Below, piece after piece: positions 35,194 to 44,428 of a DNA stretch of 64,000 bases (positions are counted from its first letter, which is position 1; each line of letters starts with the position of its first letter). The notes beneath the pieces were generated by a model, which was not told the DNA's origin, did not search any database, and saw only the letters and a program-made list of their open reading frames with translations. Source of the DNA: Cognataquiflexum rubidum (GTDB taxonomy: Bacteria; Bacteroidota; Bacteroidia; Cytophagales; Cyclobacteriaceae). Location of the stretch: assembly GCF_022538115.1 (NCBI RefSeq), contig NZ_JAKZAL010000021.1, forward strand, positions 1 through 64,000, given 5' to 3'. The position numbers and the translations under genes are program-made.

Positions 35194-35221
35194 GTTAGAA
35201 GTTTGAAGTCAGAAGCTTTGA
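35194..35221. repeat. Heptad repeat tract (GTTAGAA family)
   Basis: Consecutive 7-mers GTTAGAA, GTTTGAA, GTCAGAA, GCTTTGA right after the rsgA stop, again all starting with G. Confidence 0.6.
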
Positions 35222-35266
35222 AACCACCGCCAATTGCTTTAATTTTCGTTTTTCAATGACAACCCC

Positions 35267-35770
35267 ATGAACAAGACCAAGACTTTGGTACTGAACCACC
35301 GTCAGATCAGTCAGAAAATCACCCGCATGGCTTATGAGATCTATGAGCGCAATGCTTCCGAATCCAGTATTGTCTTTGCCGGGATTACAGGAATGGGCCA
35401 TCAGTTGGCTGAATCCCTTGCCGGAGCACTGAAAGAAATATCTCCTTTGGAGGTGATTGTGCTTGAAATCATCCTGGACAAATCGGATGTAAACAGGGGT
35501 GATGTATTGCTATCTGAAAAAATAGTCCTGTCAAATAAATGTGTGGTGGTCGTGGATGATGTCCTCAACACCGGCAAAACATTGGTCTACGCCTTGTTGC
35601 CATTTCTCCAATCTTCGATCAAAAAAATAGAAGTCGCTGTCCTGGTTAACAGAAGCCATAAGCTGTTTCCCGTATCTCCGGATTACACGGGATTGGAATT
35701 GGCGACCACACTCAGCGAGCATATTACCGTTGATTTATCTTCCGAAAACCACACTGTCCACCTTCATTGA
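35267..35770 (+). CDS. Type I phosphoribosyltransferase (PyrR-like)
   Basis: 167 residues. The PRPP loop VVVVDDVLNTGKTL lies near 92-106, and VLVNRSHKLFPVSPDYTGLELATTL resembles the PyrR hood and C-terminal region (cited in part). PyrR proteins act as uracil phosphoribosyltransferases and sometimes as RNA-binding attenuators of pyrimidine genes. No attenuator was seen nearby, so the enzyme role or an unknown PRTase function is more likely. panB starts 6 bp after the stop. Confidence 0.83.
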   Translation: MNKTKTLVLNHRQISQKITRMAYEIYERNASESSIVFAGITGMGHQLAESLAGALKEISPLEVIVLEIILDKSDVNRGDVLLSEKIVLSNKCVVVVDDVLNTGKTLVYALLPFLQSSIKKIEVAVLVNRSHKLFPVSPDYTGLELATTLSEHITVDLSSENHTVHLH

Positions 35771-35776
35771 TCCTCC

Positions 35777-36598
35777 ATGTCTGTTCATAATTCCTCCAAT
35801 ATCAAAAGAATCACCACCCATATCCTTCAGGAAATGAAGGCCCGTGGAGAAAAAATATCCATGTTGACGGCCTATGATTTTTCGATGGCAGGTATCGTGG
35901 ACGGCGCAGGGATAGACATCATATTGGTTGGTGACTCCGCATCCAATGTCATGGCCGGACATGAGACTACCCTTCCGATTACTTTGGATCAGATGATCTA
36001 TCATGCGACTTCTGTGGTGCGGGCAGTTTCCCGTGCATTTGTCGTGGTGGATATTCCTTTCGGGTCTTATCAGGGCAATAGCTCGGAAGCATTGAGATCC
36101 GCCATCAGGATCATGAAGGAATCCGGGGCACACGCCATCAAAGTGGAGGGCGGGGCCGAAATCAAAGAATCTGTTGTCAGGATTCTCAGTGCCGGAGTTC
36201 CCGTCATGGGACATTTGGGATTGACTCCGCAGTCGATATACAAATTTGGGACATACACCGTCAGGGCCAAGGAAGAAGAGGAAGCAAATAAGTTGATTGA
36301 GGATGCCAAGTTGCTGGAAGCCTGTGGCTGCTTTGCGATTGTTTTAGAAAAAATCCCCGCGTCTTTGGCCAAAATAGTTGCCGAAACGGTAAGCATTCCT
36401 GTCATTGGAATCGGTGCAGGACCGGATGTGGATGGACAGGTTTTGGTAGTCCATGACATGCTTGGCATCAATCAGGAATTCAAACCAAGATTTCTGAGAC
36501 AATACGCCAACTTGCAGTCTATCATGACCAAGGCTGTACAAGATTATATCAGTGACGTAAAATCAAGAGATTTTCCCACGAAGGAAGAGAGTTATTGA
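35777..36598 (+). CDS. panB: 3-methyl-2-oxobutanoate hydroxymethyltransferase
   Basis: 273 residues. First committed step of pantothenate synthesis, using methylene-tetrahydrofolate. [24 protein letters not shown] with its metal-binding Asp, KVEGG, and GHLGLTPQS are PanB signatures (partial). Probably in one transcript with the PRTase gene. Confidence 0.96.
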   Translation: MSVHNSSNIKRITTHILQEMKARGEKISMLTAYDFSMAGIVDGAGIDIILVGDSASNVMAGHETTLPITLDQMIYHATSVVRAVSRAFVVVDIPFGSYQGNSSEALRSAIRIMKESGAHAIKVEGGAEIKESVVRILSAGVPVMGHLGLTPQSIYKFGTYTVRAKEEEEANKLIEDAKLLEACGCFAIVLEKIPASLAKIVAETVSIPVIGIGAGPDVDGQVLVVHDMLGINQEFKPRFLRQYANLQSIMTKAVQDYISDVKSRDFPTKEESY

Positions 36599-36733
36599 TC
36601 AGATAGATAATTTTTTCAATTCAGGCAGAATAAGTCTAGGAGCTGTTTTTTTACATTTTTATGGATATAATCCATTCAAATAGAATATTTTATTCTATTT
36701 TCCATCTGTATATTGCTCTCAGTCAGATCATTC

Positions 36734-38635
36734 ATGAAATATTTACTATTCATTTTTCTTCTCATTTCTTTGTCAGGAAATGCCCAAGAGCTTGAAGTGC
36801 TTTTGGATAGTGGGGTAAATTCAAAGGGTAACCACCAAAAGTATTTTTTGAAAGCCAAAGAGAAAGTCAAAAACAGAAAAGACAATGTGCTTTATCTTTT
36901 TGCACTTCATCAGCATTACAGTAACCTGAGAGCACGTGATTCCATGCTTTTGGTAGAGAAGGAATTAATTCCGCTTTTAGACTCTTCCTCTGATAAAGTT
37001 AGAAAAGCTGAAGTGCTCAAAAGAATTGGCTACTACTATGAAACTACCGGATTGTATGATCAGGCGATCCAATATTTGCTTCGGTCCCTTGAAGAAATTT
37101 TACCTACTAAGCGCCAAGATTTGATAAGCGACACCTATAGCGCACTGTCCCAAACCCACCGCATATTTCACGATTATGATAAGGCCATATTCTACGGAAA
37201 GAAAGCATTCGAGGCAGTGGAAAATGATAAAGATACCTTTCAAACTTTTAAAGCTAACGCCTTGAATATCATCGGGGCCGCCTTTAGTGAAATGAACCTC
37301 CCTGACAGCACCCTGCATTATTTCAGAAAAGTAATGGACTTTGTGCCTCCGTTGGATTCGATGGATGTATCAGGTACAATTGTCAATATCGGATATGGCT
37401 ATTTATTAAAAGGTGATATTGAAAAATCCAGGATCTATAACCGGGCTGGGATGAATCTGTATAAAAATACAAACAATGATTATGCGAAAGCAGCGGTTTT
37501 TATCAATTCAGGGATGACGGAAAATGCCGCAAAAAATTATAATGAGGCATTAATTTTATTGGACTCAGGAATAGTCTACACCCAAAAATCCCAATATGCT
37601 GAAATGTACAAATGGATCTACGATGAGCAGGCCAAAATCCATAAAGCTACCGGAAATTATGCAGAGGCCATTACAAGCTTGGAAAATCTGATTACAATCA
37701 AAGACTCCTTGTTTGCAGCAGATCGGGCCAAAGTCGCCAAAGACCTTGAGACCAAATTCCAAACGGCGCTCAAAGACCAACAAATCAAAGAAAGTGAGCT
37801 TGAATTGAAAGAAAAAGAACAGCGGCTTCAGCGGGTTTTCATTTTTGTCATTTTGCTTTTGATCATCATTGGTTTATTGGTGGCGGTGCATTTTCTCAAT
37901 AAAAACAGGTTTCAGAAAAGACAGGAAATCCTTGAGAAAGAAAAGGAAATCAGTGTCAAAGAAGCTTACCTCCATGCTGCCTTGGAATCTCAGGAAACGG
38001 AGAGAAAACGCTTTGCCCAAGACCTTCATGACGGATTTGGCCAATTGATCTCCGCACTTCAGCTCAGTATCCAGCAACTCAAGATGGAAAAAGAACCCAA
38101 TGGAAAAGTAAATCCGGAGGAACGGACAGAAACAATATTGAAGGAAATGCATACCGAGATCCGGAATATTTCCTTTAACCTGATGCCTGCGACCCTGATC
38201 CAATCCGGATTGAAAGAAGCGGTAATGGAATTTTCGGGAAGGATCAATGCAAGCGGTTTTATCCAGATAGATGTCGACACGCATGGGATGGAACAAAGAC
38301 TCACAGAAACCCAGGAAATTTCTCTGTATCGGGTAATCCAGGAATGGGTCAATAATGTGGTCAAATATGCTGAGGCGACCTCCATTATTATCCAAATGGT
38401 CAGACATGAAGATGAGGTAAGCATTGTCATCGAAGATGATGGAATGGGTTTCGACGCGTCCATCTTGGATAACGGAAAAGGAAACGGTTGGAGAAATATC
38501 CAATCCCGATTGCAGCGTATCAATGCATCATGGGAACTTGACACACTTCCGGACCGTCAGGGAAGCACTTTTATACTTTCTTTGCCATTACCGATTTTTC
38601 CTGAAATGATTTTGGAAGAAAAAGAACTTCCCTAG
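36734..38635 (+). CDS. TPR-containing sensor histidine kinase (HisKA_3 / NarL type)
   Basis: 633 residues from the ATG at 36734. Signal peptide (ends GNAQ), a TPR array over about 30-340, a coiled coil, one transmembrane helix near 370-392, then a HisKA_3 dimerisation domain with phospho-acceptor His432 in DLHDG and a HATPase domain (N box WVNNVVKYAEA, G1 DDGMGFD). The periplasmic TPRs would sense a protein or peptide partner. No response regulator gene is adjacent, so the kinase is orphan here. Confidence 0.9.
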   Translation: MKYLLFIFLLISLSGNAQELEVLLDSGVNSKGNHQKYFLKAKEKVKNRKDNVLYLFALHQHYSNLRARDSMLLVEKELIPLLDSSSDKVRKAEVLKRIGYYYETTGLYDQAIQYLLRSLEEILPTKRQDLISDTYSALSQTHRIFHDYDKAIFYGKKAFEAVENDKDTFQTFKANALNIIGAAFSEMNLPDSTLHYFRKVMDFVPPLDSMDVSGTIVNIGYGYLLKGDIEKSRIYNRAGMNLYKNTNNDYAKAAVFINSGMTENAAKNYNEALILLDSGIVYTQKSQYAEMYKWIYDEQAKIHKATGNYAEAITSLENLITIKDSLFAADRAKVAKDLETKFQTALKDQQIKESELELKEKEQRLQRVFIFVILLLIIIGLLVAVHFLNKNRFQKRQEILEKEKEISVKEAYLHAALESQETERKRFAQDLHDGFGQLISALQLSIQQLKMEKEPNGKVNPEERTETILKEMHTEIRNISFNLMPATLIQSGLKEAVMEFSGRINASGFIQIDVDTHGMEQRLTETQEISLYRVIQEWVNNVVKYAEATSIIIQMVRHEDEVSIVIEDDGMGFDASILDNGKGNGWRNIQSRLQRINASWELDTLPDRQGSTFILSLPLPIFPEMILEEKELP

Positions 38636-38637
38636 TA

Positions 38638-40752
38638 TCATATCACCACAATTTTCCTGCTAATGCTCAGGCCTTCGGAATTGGTAAATTGGAAAATGTA
38701 CAAACCTGGCGCGGCAGAATGCAATTGGATTTCAAGTTCAACATTTGCGGGGATTAAGATACCCTCTGCCATGATTTGTCCCAAACTGTTGACAATTCTT
38801 CCGGTACCGGATTGGGATACCAAAACCTTAAAAAATCCATTGTTGGGATTTGGGTAGATTTTGGCCAAAAATTCCCCGTCTCCCGGCAAGGTGCCTTCAC
38901 CCTGAAATTCCAGATACTCCAATCCTCCGGCGGTATTGCCCAACAATAAATCCCTTTCTTCCGAAAAGGGTTTTGGTAATGAGGTGATCCAGGTGTTTCT
39001 TCCAAATTTGGTTTGTGAAGTCTGGTTTTCAGACAGCATTACCTGGACAGTTTCCCTTTCGCTTTGGTTCATAAAATCCGAGATGTAAAATAAAATTCCC
39101 CTTTGGTCTATGGCAAACAGAGAAGGTTTTATTCCTTCAATCACATGGACATTGAGATTTCTGGAACCGGGATTATCAGAAAAACCCAAAAAATTACCCT
39201 CAACAAGAGTAAGAACAGGAGATGCAGAGAAATCAACAGAATAAAGCAGCAATTCTCCTGTTTGCCGGGCCAAGAGCAGGTAATCCTTCCCCTCAAAGAC
39301 AAACAATTCCAAATGGTCTAGAGAACGAAGTACAGTTCCGGGAATCAAAACCTCCAGCATCTGACTGAAATCCAGATTTCTTCCAAAAAAGATCCTACGT
39401 TGCAAAGCATTGTTGACCGTATCCACCCCGCTGATCCAAAAGGTTTGTTGGTTTGCTGCATTGAGATATTCAAAATATTGGGGGTCGGTAAAGTCCAATG
39501 CTGAAAGATCCAAGTAATCACTTTCCACCAATTCCCATTCCTCACCGTTGATGACATAGCGGTAAGCCATTCCCAAAACTTTGCCATCTGAAAGTGAGTT
39601 GGCTGTGACTACCAATTCCCCCGAGGTGGTCAGCCCTTTGAAAAAAGGCCTGGAGTTTTCTCCCAAATCCAACATATCTGACTGCAAAAAAGGTCTTTTG
39701 GTAGGCAATCCGGAGCTTCCTTTAGATATTTCAAATACATTCTCGGTAAAATCGGATTTGAATACTCCCGATGAAGCTGAGGAATTGCTACTCACAATCA
39801 GGCTATTTTGCCAAAGGTAAGCAGCATGGTAGATGGGAAAATCCGGCAAAGTCCCAAAACCAGGAACATCCTGCGAAAAAGCATCAAACAATGGCTGCCG
39901 GTCTGTTCCTTTGTTTGGCAAAAAATAAAGCGTATTGCATTCATCCCTTCCCAAAAGCAAATCCCTCACCCCATCATTATCAAAGTCTGAATACAACATA
40001 GAATGTCCGCCGGTATGCAGGATCCGGTTTTCGGGTCCGGCATCTGCCAACCTCCCCATCGGCAGTCCTTCGCAGGTAATTCCAAAGCTGAAAGTTCCGC
40101 ATCCGCAAAATTCGAACCTTCCCCACCAAGGTTCGGGAAAAGCAAAACGATCGATGTCTGCAGTTCCCTTTCTTTCCACACTTGTATTGAGATAAAAGTC
40201 TATATAGTCTCCCAAATTAAATGAGGCAATATCCAGATCCCCGTCGCCGTCAATATCAAGGACCATGGGGATGTCGAGGTTATTGGCGGTGAGGTTGGAG
40301 CCGTTTTCCAGTCGGAGAAAATTTTGGGCGACTTCCCACTTAGGAAATAAATCTCCCGAATTACTAACATTTTTATAAGCCTTGATCCCAAAAGGGGAAC
40401 TTGTAAATAAATCCTTTTTGCCATCCAGATTAAAATCTGCCAAAATCAAAAACCCGTTGATGTCATTGGGGAAAAAATAGCTCATTTCGGGAAGGTACTT
40501 GAACTCCCCGCCGATTTCTTCAAAAACCAAAACCCTTCTTGCATTGATATCCCATACGACCCATTCTTCCTCTCCGTCTGCGTTGACATCCATTCTCTGA
40601 TATTGGGAAGCATTAATGCCGACAGCAAAAGGAAGCGGTATTTCATTTCCATCATGGATGATTTTTTTGCTTTGGTCAAAAGAAAAAGTCTGTTGCGCCA
40701 CTACCGAGGTGCAGGTCGAAAAAAACAAAATCAGGATCAAATATCTCATCAA
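38638..40752 (-). CDS. Secreted FG-GAP/VCBS-repeat protein with type IX sorting domain
   Basis: 704 residues. Signal peptide 1-19 (ends VVAQ). Repeated Asp-rich calcium-binding motifs such as DVNADGEEE, DFNLDGKKD, DIDGDGDLD and DFDNDGVRD mark FG-GAP beta-propeller blades. The last roughly 75 residues (IYPNPNNGFF, PGLYIFQF, ISRKIVVI) form a type A T9SS C-terminal signal that is removed on export. It is a probable cell-surface or secreted adhesin-like protein. Convergent with the histidine kinase gene, 2 bp apart. Confidence 0.88.
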   Translation of the reverse strand: MMRYLILILFFSTCTSVVAQQTFSFDQSKKIIHDGNEIPLPFAVGINASQYQRMDVNADGEEEWVVWDINARRVLVFEEIGGEFKYLPEMSYFFPNDINGFLILADFNLDGKKDLFTSSPFGIKAYKNVSNSGDLFPKWEVAQNFLRLENGSNLTANNLDIPMVLDIDGDGDLDIASFNLGDYIDFYLNTSVERKGTADIDRFAFPEPWWGRFEFCGCGTFSFGITCEGLPMGRLADAGPENRILHTGGHSMLYSDFDNDGVRDLLLGRDECNTLYFLPNKGTDRQPLFDAFSQDVPGFGTLPDFPIYHAAYLWQNSLIVSSNSSASSGVFKSDFTENVFEISKGSSGLPTKRPFLQSDMLDLGENSRPFFKGLTTSGELVVTANSLSDGKVLGMAYRYVINGEEWELVESDYLDLSALDFTDPQYFEYLNAANQQTFWISGVDTVNNALQRRIFFGRNLDFSQMLEVLIPGTVLRSLDHLELFVFEGKDYLLLARQTGELLLYSVDFSASPVLTLVEGNFLGFSDNPGSRNLNVHVIEGIKPSLFAIDQRGILFYISDFMNQSERETVQVMLSENQTSQTKFGRNTWITSLPKPFSEERDLLLGNTAGGLEYLEFQGEGTLPGDGEFLAKIYPNPNNGFFKVLVSQSGTGRIVNSLGQIMAEGILIPANVELEIQLHSAAPGLYIFQFTNSEGLSISRKIVVI

Positions 40753-40865
40753 ATCGGAAACGTATAAGCCCTAAAATTAAACGAATGAATTTGATATAAG
40801 ATGTTTGGGATTCCTTTAATTTGATATTGCGAGATTAAACGTGATAGGAATGAATTGCCGATTGG

Positions 40866-41064
40866 TGTCTCGTCATCTTGAATCCGAGGTACGATCCCGA
40901 CAGCTGTACGGGAGAAAGATCTATTATATTGAATTTTGAGATCCTTCACCTCTGCAAGCTACGGTTCAGGATGACGATTTTGTCGGAGCCGTCACTCTGA
41001 GTGAAGCGAAGAGTCTCACCGAGAATTAATGAGATCCTTCAGTCGTCCCTCCTTCAGGATGACG
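40866..41064. repeat. REP-like intergenic repeat (GAGATCCTTCA ... TCAGGATGACG)
   Basis: Two units of the form GAGATCCTTCA followed by TCAGGATGACG end at 40977 and 41064, and inverse-orientation units CGTCATCTTGAA and CGTCACTCTGAGTGAAGCGA lie at 40871 and 40985. This is the CCTTCGCTTCGCTCAGGATGA type of repeat seen between genes in many bacteria. It makes up most of the 480-bp gene-free stretch before murF. Confidence 0.7.
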
Positions 41065-41142
41065 CATCATCAATCGTCATCTCCTTGCTATAAATGCCAA
41101 TTTTAACGACTCAGGATGAAGAATACCCCAAAGATGCTGCTA

Positions 41143-41163
41143 TGGTCTATGGACTATGGACTT
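41143..41163. repeat. Heptad repeat tract (TGGACTA family)
   Basis: TGGTCTA, TGGACTA, TGGACTT in phase, 70 bp before murF. Confidence 0.65.
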
Positions 41164-41232
41164 TTTAACTTAAAACCACTTTACTGGCAACATTCCCGAT
41201 AATCATATAATTTTAGCCATACAAAAATAGAT

Positions 41233-42531
41233 ATGAGCATCGAATCCCTTTATACCCATTTTCTACAATCCACAGGTGTAAGCACAGACACAAGAAAGAT
41301 CGGCCAAGGCAATATCTTTTTTGCACTGAAAGGTCCAAACTTCAATGCCAACGACTTTGCTCCAAAGGCTTTGGAAGCCGGCGCAAGCTTGGTGGTAGTC
41401 GATGAGCAAAGGGTAATTCCGGATGGAGATCCAAGGTACTTTTTGGTGGAGGATGTATTGTTGGCTTTGCAAAAACTGGCCAACCACCACCGGCATCAAC
41501 TTCCTATTCCGATCATCGGACTGACAGGAAGCAATGGAAAGACCACTTCCAAAGAACTCCTGCATGCCGTCCTGAAGCAAAAATTCAAAACTTCTGCCAC
41601 TGTCGGCAATCTCAATAACCACATAGGCGTACCCCTGACTTTGCTTGCCATCACCCCCGATACCGAAATCGCGATCGTAGAAATGGGCGCCAACAAGCAG
41701 GGCGACATCAAGGAACTTTGCGATATCGCCGAACCGACCCATGGGTTTATCACCAACATCGGCAAAGCGCATCTCGAGGGAATGGGCGGTCCGGAAGGCG
41801 TGCTCAAAACCAAAACCGAACTTTTTCAACACCTGAGAGAAAACAAAGGAACCGTTTTCATCAACAGCCAAGACCCGATCCTTTCCAACATGGCCAAGCG
41901 GTTTGAGAATCCTGTTCTCTACCCTGCCAAAGGAGATTTTTGTGAAGTGACTTTCGAAGGCGCAGATCCTTTTGTGAAATTCCGGGTGGAAGGAGAAGAA
42001 AAAATCCACCTTTCGGCACTGATCGGAGCATATAATTTTGGAAATATCGCCACCGCACTGACAGTAGGAAAGTTCTTTGGCGTGCCGATGGACCAAGCCG
42101 TTGCGGGCATTGTCTCCTATCAGCCTTCCAACATGCGCTCCCAACTGATCGAAAAAAGAAGCAACCTCATTATCCTAGATGCCTACAATGCCAATCCCTC
42201 CAGCATGGAGGTAGCGATTAAGACTTTTGGCGAAATGAGCGGCAAAAAGCATAAAATGATCATCCTAGGCGATATGTATGAGTTGGGTGAACATACCGAA
42301 CCGGAACACCAAAAACTCGGGGAATGGGTCAGCCAATACAAGTTTGACAAGATCTGCTTTACCGGCAAGCATGTGCAGGCGGCACTTTCCAAGGCTCCGA
42401 TTTCTGCCCTGTATTTTCCCGATCCATTTTCCTTCAGAAACTGGCTGCAGGATTCCCAACTCGAAGATTACCTGATCCTGATCAAAGGAAGCAGGGGAAT
42501 GAAGTTGGAAGGATTGGTGGATTTTATTTGA
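41233..42531 (+). CDS. murF: UDP-N-acetylmuramoyl-tripeptide--D-alanyl-D-alanine ligase
   Basis: 432 residues. ATP-dependent Mur ligase that adds D-Ala-D-Ala to the peptidoglycan precursor. P-loop GLTGSNGKTT at 96-105, NNHIGVPLTLL and the C-domain motif DAYNANPSSM. The last 34 bp (42498-42531) are repeated in diverged form at 43776 and 45405, marking murF as the left border of the accessory island. Confidence 0.96.
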   Translation: MSIESLYTHFLQSTGVSTDTRKIGQGNIFFALKGPNFNANDFAPKALEAGASLVVVDEQRVIPDGDPRYFLVEDVLLALQKLANHHRHQLPIPIIGLTGSNGKTTSKELLHAVLKQKFKTSATVGNLNNHIGVPLTLLAITPDTEIAIVEMGANKQGDIKELCDIAEPTHGFITNIGKAHLEGMGGPEGVLKTKTELFQHLRENKGTVFINSQDPILSNMAKRFENPVLYPAKGDFCEVTFEGADPFVKFRVEGEEKIHLSALIGAYNFGNIATALTVGKFFGVPMDQAVAGIVSYQPSNMRSQLIEKRSNLIILDAYNANPSSMEVAIKTFGEMSGKKHKMIILGDMYELGEHTEPEHQKLGEWVSQYKFDKICFTGKHVQAALSKAPISALYFPDPFSFRNWLQDSQLEDYLILIKGSRGMKLEGLVDFI

Positions 42532-42639
42532 GAGAACCTAGTTAAGTCCCGATTGGAAGATCCTTAATTGAATAACCAAAGGTATTTTAACCCTTCGGTT
42601 TGGGCGGTGGATGTAAGCTTTTGGTAAATATGTAAGTAA

Positions 42640-42646
42640 GTTATGC
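42640..42646. repeat. Candidate left core site of a second cassette (GTTATGC)
   Basis: Reverse complement of GCATAAC at 43719-43725, so the two bracket the lipoprotein gene as core sites do in a cassette. No GCAAAACGTT precedes it, which would fit insertion at a secondary site. Confidence 0.35.
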
Positions 42647-42667
42647 AGCAACTTAAAAAACGACACA

Positions 42668-43708
42668 TTGAATCATAAACTGATATACTACCTTTTTACT
42701 TTTTTGTCCACTTTTTTCATTTCTTGCGGGACAGAGAAAAACAAAGCTATAGAAACTGAAACTGATGACGGTTTACCCCCAAATACCATTCAACTTAGAG
42801 AAACCGTCAATGAAGAAGATTTGGCTGTAAATGAATACTTAACCGAACGACTCAAACCGATCAGGGAAAATTTTAAGCGAATTAATTCAATTACGAATTG
42901 GACGTCAATTGACACGCAAGAACTTTGGGATTCGACAGAAGGCGGAGAAGCTAAGTATTATTACCAAAGCGGACAATTGGAGAAGATTATAACACGACAC
43001 TTTGGAGAGACCTTCCAACAGTTGACGGAATATTATTTAATGAACGGACAACTTTCATTCGTTTTTGAAAAGTCATATAGATACAACAGACCTATTTATT
43101 ACGACACGATAGTAATGAAAGAAAATAATGACACAGAAGCATTCGGCTTTGACAAATCAGAAATAATTGAAGACAGAAGTTATTTTGAAAACAGCAAGCT
43201 TGTGCACAAAATAGAAGATGGAAATAATGGAGCACCTTATGCAGCTGACTATCTGATTGAAGAAGACAAAAGAATGATAGGCGATTTTAATAATTTAATC
43301 AAACATATTCTTTCCGACTTCTCAAGCGAATTTAGAGATTTGACTATTGTAAACTTATCCGACCCAATTTTTGCGGACTTTAATGGAGATGGCTATAAGG
43401 ATAAGGCAACATTCAAAAAAGACAATAAAACATCGGGTATCATCATTGAACACGGAAAAACTAATGAAGTAATAAAAATTGGTTTTGGTGAAAAATTCGC
43501 TCACCTGACAGAATTTAATTGGGTTGACTTTTGGGGTCTTGTAAAGGACTTAGAAACTTATGAAATTGTAATTGAAGACAGTGAAATTATAGGAGGCAAA
43601 AAAGTAATGCTTGAAAATCCCTCAATTTTAATAAGAAAAGAAGAAGCAGGTGGCGGATTGATTACTTTCAAAAACGGTAAATATCAATGGATACATCAAG
43701 CGGACTAA
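42668..43708 (+). CDS. Hypothetical lipoprotein in a cassette-like unit
   Basis: 346 residues from the TTG at 42668; no ATG lies close, and the TTG gives a good lipoprotein signal (FFISC, lipidated Cys near 20). The N-terminal half is Glu/Asn-rich, and the centre has a calcium-loop-like DFNGDGYKD. No family recognised. It is AT-rich like the cassette gene at 16.7 kb and unlike murF, suggesting transfer. It ends 10 bp before the presumed GCATAAC core site. Confidence 0.72.
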   Translation: MNHKLIYYLFTFLSTFFISCGTEKNKAIETETDDGLPPNTIQLRETVNEEDLAVNEYLTERLKPIRENFKRINSITNWTSIDTQELWDSTEGGEAKYYYQSGQLEKIITRHFGETFQQLTEYYLMNGQLSFVFEKSYRYNRPIYYDTIVMKENNDTEAFGFDKSEIIEDRSYFENSKLVHKIEDGNNGAPYAADYLIEEDKRMIGDFNNLIKHILSDFSSEFRDLTIVNLSDPIFADFNGDGYKDKATFKKDNKTSGIIIEHGKTNEVIKIGFGEKFAHLTEFNWVDFWGLVKDLETYEIVIEDSEIIGGKKVMLENPSILIRKEEAGGGLITFKNGKYQWIHQAD

Positions 43709-43718
43709 AAAGCCGACC

Positions 43719-43748
43719 GCATAACATCACCTTGAATCAAGCGGGCGG
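43719..43748. repeat. Truncated attC-like half site
   Basis: GCATAACATCACCTTG and AAGCGGG follow the pattern of the left half of the 17.4-kb site (TAACAGCAGCTTGGC, then GGCGGG). The right half with GCAAAACGTT is missing; the sequence instead runs into a murF-tail copy at 43776. Confidence 0.4.
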
Positions 43749-43775
43749 AACCGTGGGACTCTGGGAAAGCCGAGT

Positions 43776-43809
43776 AATGAAGTGGGAAGGATTGGTGGAT
43801 TGTATATGA
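43776..43809. repeat. Second copy of the murF 3' end
   Basis: 31 of 34 bases equal 42498-42531. It would read VMKWEGLVDCI then stop, against murF GMKLEGLVDFI, so it is a decayed copy and not a gene. Confidence 0.8.
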
Positions 43810-43840
43810 GGATTGGAAAAAATAACTGAAAAAGAGCCAA

Positions 43841-44332
43841 ATGATCATCATAGAGAGGTTTCAATCGAATGACCAAAATGAGGTTAAAGATTTTGTTCTG
43901 AACATTCAGAATAACGAGTTCCTTTTAGGTTTTTCAGAAATGGATCAACCGGACCTTATTGATATCGCACATTTCTATCGTGACGGTGGTTTTTGGACAG
44001 CTAAAAGCCAAAACGAAATTGTGGGAACGATAGGACTTCAAAAAATAGATGCCCAAAATGCAGTGTTGAGAAAAATGTTTGTTAAGAAAGAGTTGAGGGG
44101 GAGAGAATTAAGTATTGCCCAAAAACTTTTCGACACATTATATGAAGATGCAAAAATGAAGGGTTTTCAAACCATTTGGCTTGATACGCCTGCAGTGGCA
44201 ACTGCCTCCCATCAATTTTACGAGCGAAACGGGTTTGTCCCATCAGACAAACAAAACTTACCCAATGGGTATGTTTTTCCTGATAAAAATTCTAAGATTT
44301 ATAAATTAACAAAGGTTTCTGAACCAATGTGA
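43841..44332 (+). CDS. GNAT family N-acetyltransferase
   Basis: 163 residues. Acetyl-CoA site around LRKMFVKKELRGRELSIAQKL (partial; Q/RxxGxG/A-like region), then WLDTPAVATASHQFYERNGF, the usual GNAT C-terminal block. The final four residues SEPM derive from sequence identical to the inside of the antitoxin gene at 46.6 kb (TCTGAACCAATG), so the natural C-terminus has been replaced by fusion. Substrate unknown. Confidence 0.85.
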   Translation: MIIIERFQSNDQNEVKDFVLNIQNNEFLLGFSEMDQPDLIDIAHFYRDGGFWTAKSQNEIVGTIGLQKIDAQNAVLRKMFVKKELRGRELSIAQKLFDTLYEDAKMKGFQTIWLDTPAVATASHQFYERNGFVPSDKQNLPNGYVFPDKNSKIYKLTKVSEPM

Positions 44333-44428
44333 AAAGAGGAATTAAACCTAAGGATTGACCAATCCGAATCTGATTTCAAGAATAAACGGTTTAAAAGCAG
44401 TTCCGAACTTTTATCTAAATTCCAATAA
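44318..44428 (+). pseudogene. Remnant of an antitoxin gene
   Basis: Aligned codon for codon with the end of the intact antitoxin at 46591-46701: P-M-stop-K-E-E-L-N against PMSKEELN, then IDQSESDF, KSSSELLSK. It lacks the N-terminal half and is fused to the GNAT stop. Not expressed as an antitoxin. Confidence 0.85.
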
